A DNA stretch of 64,000 nucleotides from an endosymbiont of unidentified scaly snail isolate Monju (GCF_000801295.1 NZ_AP012978.1:744001-808000); one strand, 5' to 3'. Numbered from the stretch's first letter, positions 8,897-18,364 are shown. Notes: generated from the sequence alone by a model not told the origin. Translations and numbers: made by a program.

Positions 8897-9309
8897 GTTC
8901 GCGGCGAGGACGCCGCTCCTACCCTGTAGGAGGCCCGTCCTCGGGCCGAAGGGTTCGCGGCGAGGATGCCGCTCCTACCCTGTAGGAGGCCCGTCCTCGG
9001 GCCGAAGGGTTCGCGGCGAGGATGCCGCTCCTACCCTGTAGGAGGCCCGTCCTCGGGCCGAAGGGCTCGCGGCGGGGATGCCGCTCCTACCCTGTAGGGG
9101 GCCCGTCCTCGGGCCGAAGGGCTCGCGGCGGGGATGCCGCTCCTACCCTGTAGGAGGCCCGTCCTCGGGCCGAAGGGTTCGCGGCGGGGATGCCGCTCCT
9201 ACCCTGTAGGAGGCCCGTCCTCGGGCCGAAGGGTTCGCGGCGGGGATGCCGCTCCTACCCTGTAGGAGGCCCGTCCTCGGGCCGAAGGGTTCGCGGCGAG
9301 GGTGCCGCT
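8897..9309. repeat. 56-bp tandem REP-like array, 7 full units plus a truncated eighth
   Basis: Units begin at 8901, 8957, 9013, 9069, 9125, 9181, 9237 and 9293, an exact 56-bp period. Each unit has two GC-rich palindromes, GCGGCGAGGATGCCGC and GGCCCGTCCTCGGGCC, joined by CTACCCTGTAG, as in a BIME made of paired REP sequences. Units differ only by single substitutions (for example GAGGAT/GGGGAT), so amplification is recent. The last unit breaks off after GGTGCCGCT where an IS110-type element begins. Confidence 0.9.
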
Positions 9310-9534
9310 TGTATGTTTCCTCTCGATGGGTCAGAAAGGACCTGTCGGGGCGGAGGGACGAACGCCGCATCTGACCTTTGACCTTGAGTACAGACAGTAG
9401 GAGAAATCGTCCCGCCCTCACCCCAGCGCCAATAAGGGATCTATCGGCCAATACGGACCGACAATTTTCGCAAGCCAGCGCCTTGGGTGAACCCCGACAA
9501 ATCCTGCTCTCTACACTAGTCGGGAGGAAACATC
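9310..9534 (+). ncRNA. Candidate bridge-RNA region of the IS110 element
   Basis: 225 bp of non-coding left end upstream of the transposase, the place where IS110-group elements encode their bridge RNA. It contains GTAGGAG at 9397-9403, exactly complementary to the right side of the insertion site (CTCCTAC). A GCCGC at 9364-9368 shares five bases with the left side (TGCCGCT). This pairing is my observation; the matches are short and no secondary structure was computed. Confidence 0.3.
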
Positions 9535-10492
9535 ATGGCAATGCCTGTGCAACCCCTGCTGATCGGTATCGATGTCAGCAAACAGGGCCTGGATATCTGT
9601 GATGACAGCAACGGCCCCGTCCAGTCGATTTCCAATGACCGTCAGTCCATTGCCGCCTGGCTCGATTCGCTGCCACCGGGTCCGGTCGAAATCGCCCTCG
9701 AGGCCACCAGCACCTTTCACCTCCTGGTGTGCGAACTCGCCTTCAAGGCCCGCCATACGATCTATCTCATTGATGGTTTCCGCTTGAGTCGTTATCGGGA
9801 CAGCGTGGGCATCCGGGCCAAGAACGACACCTCCGATGCTCGCCTGCTGCGCCGTTACCTGGTCAATGAGCGCGACAGCCTGCGCCCTTGGAGCCCGCCT
9901 CCCAAGGCCTATACCACCTTGCTGGGATTGCTCAACCGGCGTGCCGTCATCGTCCAGGCCAAGACCAAACTGCGACAAAGCCTGGCTGATCTGCCAGGCC
10001 TCAAGCCACAGATTCAGGCGCTCTTCGATCACTTCAAGACACTTGAAAGAAAGATCGATCAGCAGATCCAGAAATGGCTCGAGAAAGCTGCCTGGAAAGA
10101 CAGGGCCTTGCGTGTGCAGGCCATCGAGGGCATTTGGCCCCCTCACCGCCGCCGCCCTGGTCACCGCCTTTCAGCGCGGCTCATTCCGCTCCTCCGACGC
10201 CTTTATCGCCTTCCTGGGTATGGATGTGCGCGTGCATGATTCCGGTCAGATGCGTGGGCGACGAAAGCTCACCAAGAAAGGCAACGCCGAGTTGCGACGC
10301 CTGCTCTACCTCGCTGCCATGCGCGCGTGTCGAACGCCGGCCTGGCGAGATTTCTACCAGCGGTATCTCGACCGCGGCCTGGCGCCGGTCCAGGCCTTGG
10401 TCATCCTCGGCAGAAAGCTCGCCAGGGTCGCTTTTGCCATCTTGCGAAATGAAACCGAATATCGGCCAAGAAATCGTTGCATGCAGACATAG
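9535..10492 (+). pseudogene. IS110-family transposase, frameshifted
   Basis: The N-terminal DEDD-type RuvC-like domain is intact: IGIDVSKQGLDIC (first Asp), ALEATSTFH (Glu), NDTSDARLLRRYL (Asp). The C-terminal Tnp20 domain (FIAFLGMDVRVHDSGQMRGRR, LTKKGNAELRRLLYLAAM) is in another frame. The shift is at ATTTGG, 10132-10137, where one extra T breaks the expected AIEGIGPLTAAALVTAF. The first frame therefore stops at 10239. The ATG follows GGGAGGAAA. It would be inactive as written unless frameshifting rescues it. Confidence 0.85.
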
Positions 10493-10574
10493 GATCTCCT
10501 ACCCATTGCAGGAGGCTCGTTCCCTTACGACGTGATCGGTATCTTCGGTGAGCACCGAACAGGCGGAGGAGCAG

Positions 10575-12962
10575 TCAGCTGGTCAGCGCCGCGAAGACGT
10601 TGGGCAGGCGTTCGGGCAGGCGCTCCACATTGTCCACGATGGAATAGTTGTTCTCGCCGAAGATGCGCGCGACATACTGGTCGGCCTTGGGATCGAGGGT
10701 GAGACAATAGGTGTAGATGCCTTGCATCGCCAGGTCTTCGACCGCCTTCTTGGTATCGTGCCGCAGGTATTGCGGGTCGCGTTCGTCGATGTCGGCCGGT
10801 TCGCCGTCGGTCACCAGCAGCACCAGGCGCTTGGTGGCGTTCTGTCGCGTGAGGTGCCAGCCGGCATGCCGAAGGGCCGCGCCCATGCGGGTGGAGGGAC
10901 CGCCCTGCATGCCGGCGAGGTGTGACTTGGCCTCGTCGTCGTAGCGCTGCTCGAAGTCCTTGAAGCGGTAGTACTGTACGTCGTGGCGCCCGTCGGAGGC
11001 GAAGCCGTGCACGGCGAAGGCGTCGCCGATGGCGTCGATGGCCCAGGCCAGCAGACCAGCCGATTCGCGGGTGAGGTCGAGGATGGTCGGTGCCTCCTCG
11101 TAGCCGGGGTCGCCCTCCTTGAGGCCGCCGACCTTCTCGTTGGTCGATTCCGACAGGTCCAGCAGCAGCACGATGGCGAGGTCGCGGATGTGCCGGGTGA
11201 TGCGGATGTTGATGCGCGGGTCGGGCATCACGCCACGGCGGATGTCGATCATCGCGCGCACCGCGGCGTTGAGGTCCAGTTCCTCACCTTCCTCGTAACC
11301 GCGCTTGCGCACGATGCCCTGGGGCTGCAGGGCGTCGATCAGGTGACGGATGCGCGAGGCGATGGGCTTGTGACGCTCGAGGATCTCGTCCATCAGCTCG
11401 GGGTTGCCACGCGGCTGGCGACGCTCGATCACGGTCGTCCAGTCGGGGCGGGCGAGCTGCACGTGGTAGTCCCATTCGTCGTAGTGGTGGGGCTCGGAGA
11501 CCGGTTCCTTGCCCCACATGGCGTTGTAGCTGACCGTTGCCTCACCGGCGTCTTCGTAGGGGAAGAACTCGGTGGCGCAGATCCAGACCTCCTGGGCGTC
11601 GTCACCGGCCAGTTCGCAGTCCACCTCGTTGGCCATGTCGATGGCCGAGACGTACTTGCGTACCTGCTGCTGGGTGGCCGGCAGATAGTCGGCCCCCTGC
11701 GACTCGAACAGGTTCTCGCTGAATTCCCAGATATAGCAATTGTCGTCGCGGTAGGGAACCGGCCAGTCGGAGAGCACGCGCACGCTCGGGATGCGCGCGA
11801 TCTCGGTCAGCCGGTTGTAGAAATCGATGCCGGCGAACCAGCTCAGGTTCTTCTGCCGGGGATCGGCCTCGAGTTTTGCACGAAAGTCGCGGGCGATCTC
11901 GTCGATGGCCGTTTCCGGGTCGCGGTAGTCCGGGTCCATGATGGCGCGGGTGGTGCGCATCATCAGGTCCATGACCTCGTGGATGTCCTCGCCGCGGTCT
12001 TCGGGAGCGGGCTCGTAGAAACGCAGCCACAGCTTGCGCAGGCCGGGAAACTCGGACCAGGCCAGGTACTCGATGCGCACATCCTCGAACAACTCGATAC
12101 AGCGCATCTGTGCCTGCGAGAGCTGTTCGGCCGATATCGGCTCCGTGGTATAGACCATGTGCGCGGCGGCATGCGCCACCGCCGCCCGGTAGATCTCGAT
12201 GCCGTCGATGCCGCGGTGCGGGTCGTAGGCGTCGGGGACGTGGATCTGGAAGTCCTCGATGAAGGGCTTGAGGCCCTGCCGGGTCTCGTAGTCGCCCGAG
12301 GTCGGCCGCATCAGGAAGGCGCGGCCCCAGAGCGCGCGCAGGTAGAAATTGAGCTTGCGCTGGTTGTCGATGAACAGGGTGCCGCGGCGTTCCTTCTGCA
12401 GCACCGAGCGCGAGGACTCGGTGGCCAGCGCAAAGTAGGCCATCTGGCCGTCGAGGTCGCGCTGGTGTGCCTGTGCGCCCCACATGGCCCAGCGACGCAG
12501 GCCGCCCAGGGTGAGCTTGGAGAGCAGCTCGTCGAGGTGCTCCATCATCGGCCGCAGGCCGCGCGGTGCCTTGCCGGCGAGCTGGTGCAGCAGTTTGAGA
12601 TAGCCGCGCAGCACCTCGGTATCGCCCAGGCGCTGGGCGGCCAGGTGCAGGTTGGCCAGGATCAGCGCCAGCACGGTGCCCGAGGTGTGCGAGGCCAGCT
12701 TCATGATCGACTCGACCACGTCGGGGATCACGTCTTCCCCGACCTCCTTGGCCACCAGCGGCATCTCCTCCACGTAGGTCAGCACCAGGTCGGCGCCACG
12801 CCTCAGGGCACAGAGCGCACGCATGCCCTCGAGGTAGTTCTGCAGGCCGCGCGGGGACATCAGGCGAGCCGCCTCGTGGTAGGCGGCATCGATGGCCTCG
12901 CGGTGCTCGTGGCCTTCCTCGAGTTCCAGGCAACTGACGTATTCGGAGAAATCGACGCTCAT
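10575..12962 (-). CDS. cbbO: RuBisCO activase subunit CbbO (form I module)
   Basis: CbbO adaptor of the CbbQO-type RuBisCO activase, 795 residues. It links the hexameric AAA+ CbbQ to inhibited RuBisCO so that tight-binding sugar phosphates are removed. The C-terminal von Willebrand A domain (about residue 595 on) has the MIDAS motif DLSES and LVTDGEPADID. The N-terminal half is helical. It is the last gene of the run cbbL-cbbS-cbbQ1-cbbO1 and is separated from cbbQ1 by a fold-back repeat. Its cognate CbbQ1 looks defective, so this CbbO may depend on CbbQ2 or be idle; that is inference. Confidence 0.92.
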   Translation of the reverse strand: MSVDFSEYVSCLELEEGHEHREAIDAAYHEAARLMSPRGLQNYLEGMRALCALRRGADLVLTYVEEMPLVAKEVGEDVIPDVVESIMKLASHTSGTVLALILANLHLAAQRLGDTEVLRGYLKLLHQLAGKAPRGLRPMMEHLDELLSKLTLGGLRRWAMWGAQAHQRDLDGQMAYFALATESSRSVLQKERRGTLFIDNQRKLNFYLRALWGRAFLMRPTSGDYETRQGLKPFIEDFQIHVPDAYDPHRGIDGIEIYRAAVAHAAAHMVYTTEPISAEQLSQAQMRCIELFEDVRIEYLAWSEFPGLRKLWLRFYEPAPEDRGEDIHEVMDLMMRTTRAIMDPDYRDPETAIDEIARDFRAKLEADPRQKNLSWFAGIDFYNRLTEIARIPSVRVLSDWPVPYRDDNCYIWEFSENLFESQGADYLPATQQQVRKYVSAIDMANEVDCELAGDDAQEVWICATEFFPYEDAGEATVSYNAMWGKEPVSEPHHYDEWDYHVQLARPDWTTVIERRQPRGNPELMDEILERHKPIASRIRHLIDALQPQGIVRKRGYEEGEELDLNAAVRAMIDIRRGVMPDPRINIRITRHIRDLAIVLLLDLSESTNEKVGGLKEGDPGYEEAPTILDLTRESAGLLAWAIDAIGDAFAVHGFASDGRHDVQYYRFKDFEQRYDDEAKSHLAGMQGGPSTRMGAALRHAGWHLTRQNATKRLVLLVTDGEPADIDERDPQYLRHDTKKAVEDLAMQGIYTYCLTLDPKADQYVARIFGENNYSIVDNVERLPERLPNVFAALTS

Positions 12963-12965
12963 GGT

Positions 12966-13128
12966 GTCTTAACCACGAAGGGCACAAGGGGCACGAAGGA
13001 AAACGGTGCGCAACACCTGCCGTCGTCTTCCCGCGCATGCCGGAATTTCCGTCAGCCGTTGCCGGCTGTCTGGAGCATCGGTGACCATCGCCTTTGTGAT
13101 CTTCGTGTCCTTTGTGGTTGACCGGGAA
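12966..13128. repeat. Fold-back repeat (CACGAAGG family), cbbQ1-cbbO1 gap
   Basis: The left arm TTAACCACGAAGGGCACAAG (12969 onward) and the right arm ATCTTCGTGTCCTTTGTGG near 13098-13116 are inverted copies of a 9-10 bp motif, CACGAAGGA, repeated two or three times. As RNA it would fold into a long hairpin between the two genes. Related copies lie at 18375, 22390 and 30537. Confidence 0.75.
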
Positions 13129-13842
13129 TCAGAAATAGGTATTGACCGCGGCACTCAGGGTGTCGCGCATGTCGGGGTCGTCGGTCAGTGGGGTGACCAG
13201 CGCCATCTGGCAGGCCGATTGCGGATCGATCCCCTTGGCCACCAGTTGCGCGGCATAGACCAGCAGGCGGGTGGACATACCCTCGTCCAGCCCGTGACCC
13301 TTCAGGTTGCGCGAACGTTGTGCGATCTGCACCAGCTTGTCGGCGATCTCGCGGTCCACGCCGCCCTCGTGCATCACGATCTCGGTCTCCACCTCGGCCT
13401 CCGGGTAGTCGAAGTCCAGGCCACCGAAACGCTGCTTGGTGGACTGCTTGAGGTCCTTCATCAGCGACTGGTAGCCGGGGTTGTAGGAGATGACGATCTG
13501 GAAATCGGGGTGCGCCTTGACCAGCTCACCCTTCTTCTCCAGCGGCAGCTCGCGCCGGTGGTCGGTGAGCGGGTGGATGACCACGGTGGTGTCCTGCCGG
13601 GCCTCGACGATTTCGTTCAGGTAGCAGATGGCGCCGATGCGCGCGGCCACGGTGATCAGCGGTCGGCCCAGTTTCCAGGCCATGTACTCGACGAAACGCG
13701 ACTTGCCGCAGCCGGTCGGCCCCTTGAGCATTACCGGCATGCGTGCGGCATAGGCCGCCTCGTACATGGCGACCTCGTTGCCCACGGGGCGGTAATAGGG
13801 TTCTTCCTGGACGAGATACTGTTCGCGATCGATCTCGGACAT
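13129..13842 (-). CDS. cbbQ: RuBisCO activase AAA+ subunit CbbQ, internally deleted (form I module)
   Basis: MoxR-type AAA+ protein of 237 residues (ATG at 13842, [20 protein letters not shown]; the upstream extension is not supported). Walker A GPTGCGKS is at residues 41-48. Compared with CbbQ2 in this window it lacks 31 residues between ITVA and ARIGAICYL. The junction carries one copy of the 9-bp repeat ACCGTGGCC that flanks the segment in cbbQ2. The Walker B Asp is Asn ([13 protein letters not shown], residue 76). The lost part holds the expected pore-loop region. ATP hydrolysis and remodelling are probably impaired. Confidence 0.9.
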   Translation of the reverse strand: MSEIDREQYLVQEEPYYRPVGNEVAMYEAAYAARMPVMLKGPTGCGKSRFVEYMAWKLGRPLITVAARIGAICYLNEIVEARQDTTVVIHPLTDHRRELPLEKKGELVKAHPDFQIVISYNPGYQSLMKDLKQSTKQRFGGLDFDYPEAEVETEIVMHEGGVDREIADKLVQIAQRSRNLKGHGLDEGMSTRLLVYAAQLVAKGIDPQSACQMALVTPLTDDPDMRDTLSAAVNTYF

Positions 13843-13947
13843 GACGCTTCTCCACGGTTGGCGCGCACGGCGCTTGGGCTTGGGATTGGGAATGTTCGGG
13901 AAGAACATCGGCCAGGTGACGGCACCTGGCGGATGCCCCTCGGGGGT

Positions 13948-13973
13948 GGCCCCCGGTCATGCGACCGGGGGCC
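13948..13973 (-). promoter_or_regulatory. Strong hairpin between cbbS and cbbQ1
   Basis: Perfect 11-bp stem GGCCCCCGGTC / GACCGGGGGCC with an ATGC loop, 40 bp after the cbbS stop. No T-run follows on the minus strand, so it is more likely an RNA-processing or 3'-end stabilising structure that lets cbbLS mRNA outlast the activase genes than a classical terminator. A smaller hairpin (AGGTG / CACCT) lies just after it in transcription. Confidence 0.6.
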
Positions 13974-14013
13974 GGCAGCCTCGGCAGTGGGCCGTGTTCA
14001 CGGCCCCGGTGGC

Positions 14014-14379
14014 TCAGCACTTGGCGCTGATGGGGCCGCGGAAGATCACCATCGCAGTGCCTTGCGACTGGGCATAGTTGTCGTAGCCGATCAGGCGCAC
14101 GTGATGCGAGGGATGCGCCTTGTGGCATGCCTCGGCCTCGGCCAGGATGGCGTCCACGTCGGTTTCGCCGAACATCGGCAGCTTCCACATGTACCAGTAG
14201 TGGTCGAAGGCGTTCTCCGGCTCGGTGTGCTCGATGGCCGGGTTCCAGCCCTTGCTGACGATGTACTCGACCTGCTTGCGGATCTTTTCCACGCCGAGTT
14301 CGGGCAGGTAGGAGAAGGTCTCGAACTTGCGGCTCGACGGATCGCTGACGCTCGAGTTGTAGTCTTGGATTTCGCTCAT
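14014..14379 (-). CDS. cbbS: RuBisCO form I small subunit
   Basis: Small subunit of the L8S8 enzyme, 121 residues. Recognised from [20 protein letters not shown] near the N-terminus and [14 protein letters not shown], with a C-terminal [20 protein letters not shown]. It lies 70 bp after cbbL in the same direction; the gap holds GC-rich inverted repeats. I use the ATG at 14379 ([13 protein letters not shown]). Intact and of normal length. Confidence 0.97.
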   Translation of the reverse strand: MSEIQDYNSSVSDPSSRKFETFSYLPELGVEKIRKQVEYIVSKGWNPAIEHTEPENAFDHYWYMWKLPMFGETDVDAILAEAEACHKAHPSHHVRLIGYDNYAQSQGTAMVIFRGPISAKC

Positions 14380-14448
14380 TGTTGATACCTCGAAAATTTG
14401 GGATGCGTGGCCCGGGCCAGCCACGACCGGCCCGGGGTGGCGGGGCGC

Positions 14449-15867
14449 TTATTTGTGCGCCACGTCCAGTTTGTCCACGGTGTCGAACTCGAACTTGATT
14501 TCCTTCCAGGTCTCCATCGCGGTCTTGAGTTCGGGGCTGTGCTTGGCGGCCTGGATGAGGATGTCCTTGCCCTCTTTCTCCAGCTCGCGGCCCTCGTTGC
14601 GAGCCTCGACGCAGGCTTCCAGCGCCACCCGGTTGGCCGCGGCGCCGGCCGCGTTGCCCCAGGGGTGACCCAGGGTGCCGCCACCGAACTGGAGCACGGC
14701 ATCGTCGCCGAAGATGGTGACCAGCGCCGGCATGTGCCAGACGTGGATACCGCCGGAGGCGACCGCAAAGACGCCGGGCATGGAGCCCCAGTCCTGGTCG
14801 AAGAAGATGCCGCGCGAACGGTCTTCCTTGATGTAGGACTCGCGCAGCAGGTCGATCCAGCCGAGGGTCGCCTCGCGGTCGCCCTCCAGCTTGCCGACCA
14901 CGGTGCCGGTGTGCAGGTGGTCGCCGCCGGACAGGCGCAGGATCTTGGTCAGCACGCGGAAGTGGATGCCGTGGTGCGGGTTGCGGTCGAGCACGGCGTG
15001 CATGGCGCGGTGGATGCGCAGCAGCACGCCGTTGTCACGGCACCACTGCGCCAGGCCGGTGTTGGCGGTGAAGCCGCCGGTGATGTAGTCGTGCATGATG
15101 ATCGGCGCGCCGATCTCCTTGGCGTACTCGGCACGCTTGAACATCTCGTCCGGGGTGGGCGCGGTGACGTTCAGGTAGTGACCCTTGCGCTCGCCGGTCT
15201 CGCGCTCGGCCTTCTCGATGGCCTCCATCACGAAGTCGAAACGCTGCCGCCAGCGCATGAAGGGCTGGGAGTTGACGTTCTCGTCGTCCTTGGTGAAGTC
15301 CAGGCCGCCGCGCAGGCATTCGTACACGGCGCGACCGTAGTTCTTGGCCGACAGGCCCAGCTTGGGCTTGATGGTGCAGCCCAACAGCGGACGGCCGTAC
15401 TTGTTCATGATGTCGCGCTCGACCTGGATGCCGTGCGGCGGACCGTTGCAGGTCATGACGTATGCGATGGGGAAGCGCACGTCCTCCAGACGCAGGGCGC
15501 GGATGGCCTTGAAGCCGAACACGTTGCCCACCAGAGAGGTAAACACGTTGACCACCGAGCCTTCCTCGAACAGGTCGATGGGGTAGGCGATGAAGGCATA
15601 GAAGGCCTCCTCGTCGCCCGGTACGTCCTCGATGGCGTAGGCACGGCCCTTGTAGTGGTCGAGGTCGGTCAGCAGGTCGGTCCACACGGTGGTCCAGGTG
15701 CCGGTGGACGACTCGGCGGCCACGGCGGCCGCGGCTTCCTCGCGCGGCACGCCCGGCTGCGGAATGATCTTGAAGCACGCCAGCAGGTCGGTCTCCTTCG
15801 GCGTGTAGTCCGGCATCCAGTAGGTTTCGCGGTAGTCTTTTACGCCCGCATCGTATTTCTTCGCCAT
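14449..15867 (-). CDS. cbbL: RuBisCO form I large subunit
   Basis: Catalytic subunit carboxylating ribulose-1,5-bisphosphate in the Calvin cycle, 472 residues. The carbamylated-Lys motif [17 protein letters not shown], the active-site TIKPKLGLS, and the loop 6 / phosphate-binding segments ([23 protein letters not shown]) are all present. The start is the ATG at 15867 ([17 protein letters not shown]), preceded by GGAGAGGAC. The extra codons upstream are not supported. It follows cbbO2 of the form II module after a 244-bp regulatory gap. Confidence 0.98.
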   Translation of the reverse strand: MAKKYDAGVKDYRETYWMPDYTPKETDLLACFKIIPQPGVPREEAAAAVAAESSTGTWTTVWTDLLTDLDHYKGRAYAIEDVPGDEEAFYAFIAYPIDLFEEGSVVNVFTSLVGNVFGFKAIRALRLEDVRFPIAYVMTCNGPPHGIQVERDIMNKYGRPLLGCTIKPKLGLSAKNYGRAVYECLRGGLDFTKDDENVNSQPFMRWRQRFDFVMEAIEKAERETGERKGHYLNVTAPTPDEMFKRAEYAKEIGAPIIMHDYITGGFTANTGLAQWCRDNGVLLRIHRAMHAVLDRNPHHGIHFRVLTKILRLSGGDHLHTGTVVGKLEGDREATLGWIDLLRESYIKEDRSRGIFFDQDWGSMPGVFAVASGGIHVWHMPALVTIFGDDAVLQFGGGTLGHPWGNAAGAAANRVALEACVEARNEGRELEKEGKDILIQAAKHSPELKTAMETWKEIKFEFDTVDKLDVAHK

Positions 15868-16111
15868 TGCTTGTCCTCTCCAGAGGGTCGGTGTTCGAGG
15901 GGCACCGGACGCCTGGCGTCCGACAGCCTGCACGGTTATCGGGTCCAATCCGAGTGAATCACTCAGGATTGAGAGTGGGTATGGGAGAGGTCATCTATAA
16001 AGTGAACTCAGACTTTCTGATTGTAGCCATAAGCTCACAATTATGTATTGAGGGTTCAGGATAAGGATTCTTCTTTCCCTGCCCTGCCTGCGGTGCTCCC
16101 CGCGAGGGAGG
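15868..16111 (-). promoter_or_regulatory. cbbL promoter region with candidate CbbR sites
   Basis: 244-bp AT-richer gap between cbbO2 and cbbL. On the minus strand TATAGA (15994-15999) could serve as a -10, with only a weak -35 upstream, as expected for a LysR-activated promoter. Just upstream lies the imperfect palindrome TTGT-N12-ACAA (16021-16040). A perfect GAGTGA-A-TCACTC palindrome sits at 15952-15964 in the leader. It implies that form I genes have their own promoter and are not only read through from cbbM. Confidence 0.45.
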
Positions 16112-18364
16112 TCAGCGGGTCAGGCTGAGGAACAGGCGGGGCAGCTTCTCGGGCAGGCGTTCGACCCGGTCGATGACAGTATAGGCCTGGCCGAAGATGT
16201 CCTGGACATAGTCGTCGGCGCGCGGGTCGAGGTTGACGCAGAAGGTGAAGACGCCCTGCTGGTCCAGCTCGTGGACTGCGCGGCGGGCGTCCTCGATGAG
16301 CTGGCGCGGATCCTGTTCGTCGATGTCGTGCGGCTCGCCGTCGGTGAGAATCAGCAGCAGCTTCTTGTCGGCCTTACGCGGGGCCAGGTAGTGCGCGGCG
16401 TGCCGCATGGCCGCGCCCATGCGCGTGGAGAAGCCGGCCTGCATGGCGGCCAGGCGCGCCTTGACGGTGTCGTCCCAGTGTTCGCTGAAACCCTTGATGT
16501 GCTGGTAGCGCACCTCGTGGCGGGTGTCGGAATTGAAGCCGGCAATGGCGAACTCGTCGCCCAGGTGCTCGATGGCCCAGGCCAGCAGGGAGACCGCCTC
16601 CTGGCTGAGCTGGAGGATGCTGCGGTCGGCGCCCTCGGGCACGGTGTTGAGCGACTCGGACAGGTCCAGCAGCAGGGTCACGGCGATATCGCGGCCGTCG
16701 TGGCGGTGGCTCATGTTGATGCGTGGGTCCGGCTGCGCGCCACCCTTGAAGTCGATCAGCGAGCGGATGGCCACGTCCAGGTCCAGTTCGCTGCCGTCCT
16801 CCTGGTAGCGCACGCGCACGTACTGCTGGGGCTTGATGCGGTCGAGCAGTTGCCGGAGCTGCTTGGCCAGGCCGCGGTGGCGCGCCAGCAGTTCGTCGAT
16901 GTAGGCCGGGTCGGCGGAAGGGTGCAGGGCTTCGTACAGGCTCACCCAGTCGGGGCGGTAGGTCTTGGCCTGGTAGTCCCATTCCGGGTAGTGCCGCGGC
17001 GGCAGGCGGTCGGTCTCCTCGGTGTCCTGGGGGCGGCGCTCCTCGTCGAACGGCTCTTCCTCGTCGCCTTCCTCGATGAAGATCCACAGGTGCCGGTTGT
17101 CGTCGCGGTAGTCCACCTCGGTGTCGGTGAAGTGTACCTTCGGTGACAGATCGGCCTGGCGCCGGGTGCGCGCGATGTAGGAGATGGCCAGCGCGGCCAT
17201 GTCCTGGGTCGAGCTTTCACCCTCGGCCAGCAGTTCGCGGAAGCGTTCCAGGAACGTCAGCAGGTCGGGGTTGCGGTAGCCGTGATCCGGGTCGAGGGTG
17301 GCGCGCGAGAACATCGCCAGGCGTTGGCGGATGCAGGACTCGTTCTCGGGGTCGCAGGCGTCTTCGGCCGGTTTCGGGTGCAGGGCCAGCCACAGGCGGC
17401 GCAGGCCCGGGTATTCGCGCATCGCCAGTTGCTCGATACGGCAGTCCTCGAAGGTCTCGATGGCGACCCGCTGGAAGGGACTGTAGTTGTCGGCCACGAT
17501 GGGGGTGCTCCAGCGCTTGTGTGCCGCGATGTGCGCGAGCAGGGCGCGGTAGCGGTCCAGGCCACTGATGCCCTCCCGTTCGTCGTACACGTCGGGCACG
17601 CGGATGCCGCGATCGTCGTAGTAGGGCATGGGCTTGCGCAGCTGGTCGAAGGCGCTGGAGTAGGGCACCAGCAGATCGTCGGTGTTCCATAGCGCCTGGA
17701 GATAGAGATGCAGCTCGCGCTCGTGGTCGATGAACAGGGTGCCGTGGCGCTCGCGGTGCAGCACGGCGCGACTGTCTGCCGATTGCAGACAGAAGTAGTC
17801 GCGCTGCCGCTCGGGGTGGTGCGGGTAGTGCTGCAGGCCGTATTCGATCCAGTTGCGCAATCCCTGGCAGGACAGCTCGTGGAGCAGTTGCGGCATGCGC
17901 TCGAGCAGGTCGTCGAGCGAGGGGCTGGGCAGGGTGGCGTTCTGGTTGCCGTGGATCGAGCCGCTGGTGCGGCGCATGAAGTCGAGCACCAGTTCGCAGT
18001 AGTTGCGCAGCAGGTCGGCGCTGCCGAGCCGCCGCGAGACCTCACCCAGGGTCTGCAGGAACATGGGGATGGAGCGGCCATTGGCGTTGCGCGACAGTTT
18101 CCAGGCGGTCTGCGCCACCGTCTCCAGCAACGATTCGTCACCCAGGCGGCATACCATGTCCGGCATCTCTTCCAGGTAGCTGAGCACCGGCTCGACACCA
18201 CGGCCGGTCAGGCAGATCAGGGTGGCGCCGTCGAGGTAGGCGTTCACGCCTTCCGGCGACAGGTTCGCCAGAGCGTCCTCGATGCAGGCCTCGAAGACGT
18301 GGTCGATCTGCTCGAAGTTGCAGTTCAGCCGCTGGCGCCAGGCCTTGATTTCAGTTTCGTTCAT
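16112..18364 (-). CDS. cbbO: RuBisCO activase subunit CbbO (form II module)
   Basis: Paralogue of the CbbO at 10575, 750 residues from the ATG at 18364 (MNETEIKAWRQRLNCNFEQI). The C-terminal von Willebrand A domain carries the MIDAS motif LLLDLSESLNT at about residue 565 and LILTDGEPHDID. A long acidic stretch (FIEEGDEEEPFDEE) precedes it. Expected to partner CbbQ2 and reactivate the form II enzyme CbbM, by analogy with the Q2O2 activase of acidithiobacilli. The start sits just after a fold-back repeat. Confidence 0.92.
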   Translation of the reverse strand: MNETEIKAWRQRLNCNFEQIDHVFEACIEDALANLSPEGVNAYLDGATLICLTGRGVEPVLSYLEEMPDMVCRLGDESLLETVAQTAWKLSRNANGRSIPMFLQTLGEVSRRLGSADLLRNYCELVLDFMRRTSGSIHGNQNATLPSPSLDDLLERMPQLLHELSCQGLRNWIEYGLQHYPHHPERQRDYFCLQSADSRAVLHRERHGTLFIDHERELHLYLQALWNTDDLLVPYSSAFDQLRKPMPYYDDRGIRVPDVYDEREGISGLDRYRALLAHIAAHKRWSTPIVADNYSPFQRVAIETFEDCRIEQLAMREYPGLRRLWLALHPKPAEDACDPENESCIRQRLAMFSRATLDPDHGYRNPDLLTFLERFRELLAEGESSTQDMAALAISYIARTRRQADLSPKVHFTDTEVDYRDDNRHLWIFIEEGDEEEPFDEERRPQDTEETDRLPPRHYPEWDYQAKTYRPDWVSLYEALHPSADPAYIDELLARHRGLAKQLRQLLDRIKPQQYVRVRYQEDGSELDLDVAIRSLIDFKGGAQPDPRINMSHRHDGRDIAVTLLLDLSESLNTVPEGADRSILQLSQEAVSLLAWAIEHLGDEFAIAGFNSDTRHEVRYQHIKGFSEHWDDTVKARLAAMQAGFSTRMGAAMRHAAHYLAPRKADKKLLLILTDGEPHDIDEQDPRQLIEDARRAVHELDQQGVFTFCVNLDPRADDYVQDIFGQAYTVIDRVERLPEKLPRLFLSLTR

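Larger units (their letters stand above)
9308..10497 (+). mobile_element. IS110-family insertion sequence inserted in a REP unit
   Basis: About 1.19 kb. The left flank ends in GGTGCCG-CT (9308-9309) and the right flank resumes with CT-CCTACCC (10496 onward). Joined at one CT, they rebuild the array's GCCGCTCCTACCC. A diverged continuation of the unit (TTGCAGGAGGCTCG) follows on the right. Targeting of REP palindromes, a CT core and lack of terminal inverted repeats are known for IS110 elements such as IS621. The boundaries are inferred from this reconstruction. Confidence 0.75.

Noticed and set aside
8897-9309. CRISPR-like appearance of the 56-bp repeats
   Set aside because: There are no variable spacers; the whole 56 bp repeats, and each unit holds two palindromes.
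10983-13121. 712-codon plus-strand frame across cbbO1
   Set aside because: Antisense shadow of cbbO1, low complexity and no homology recognisable.
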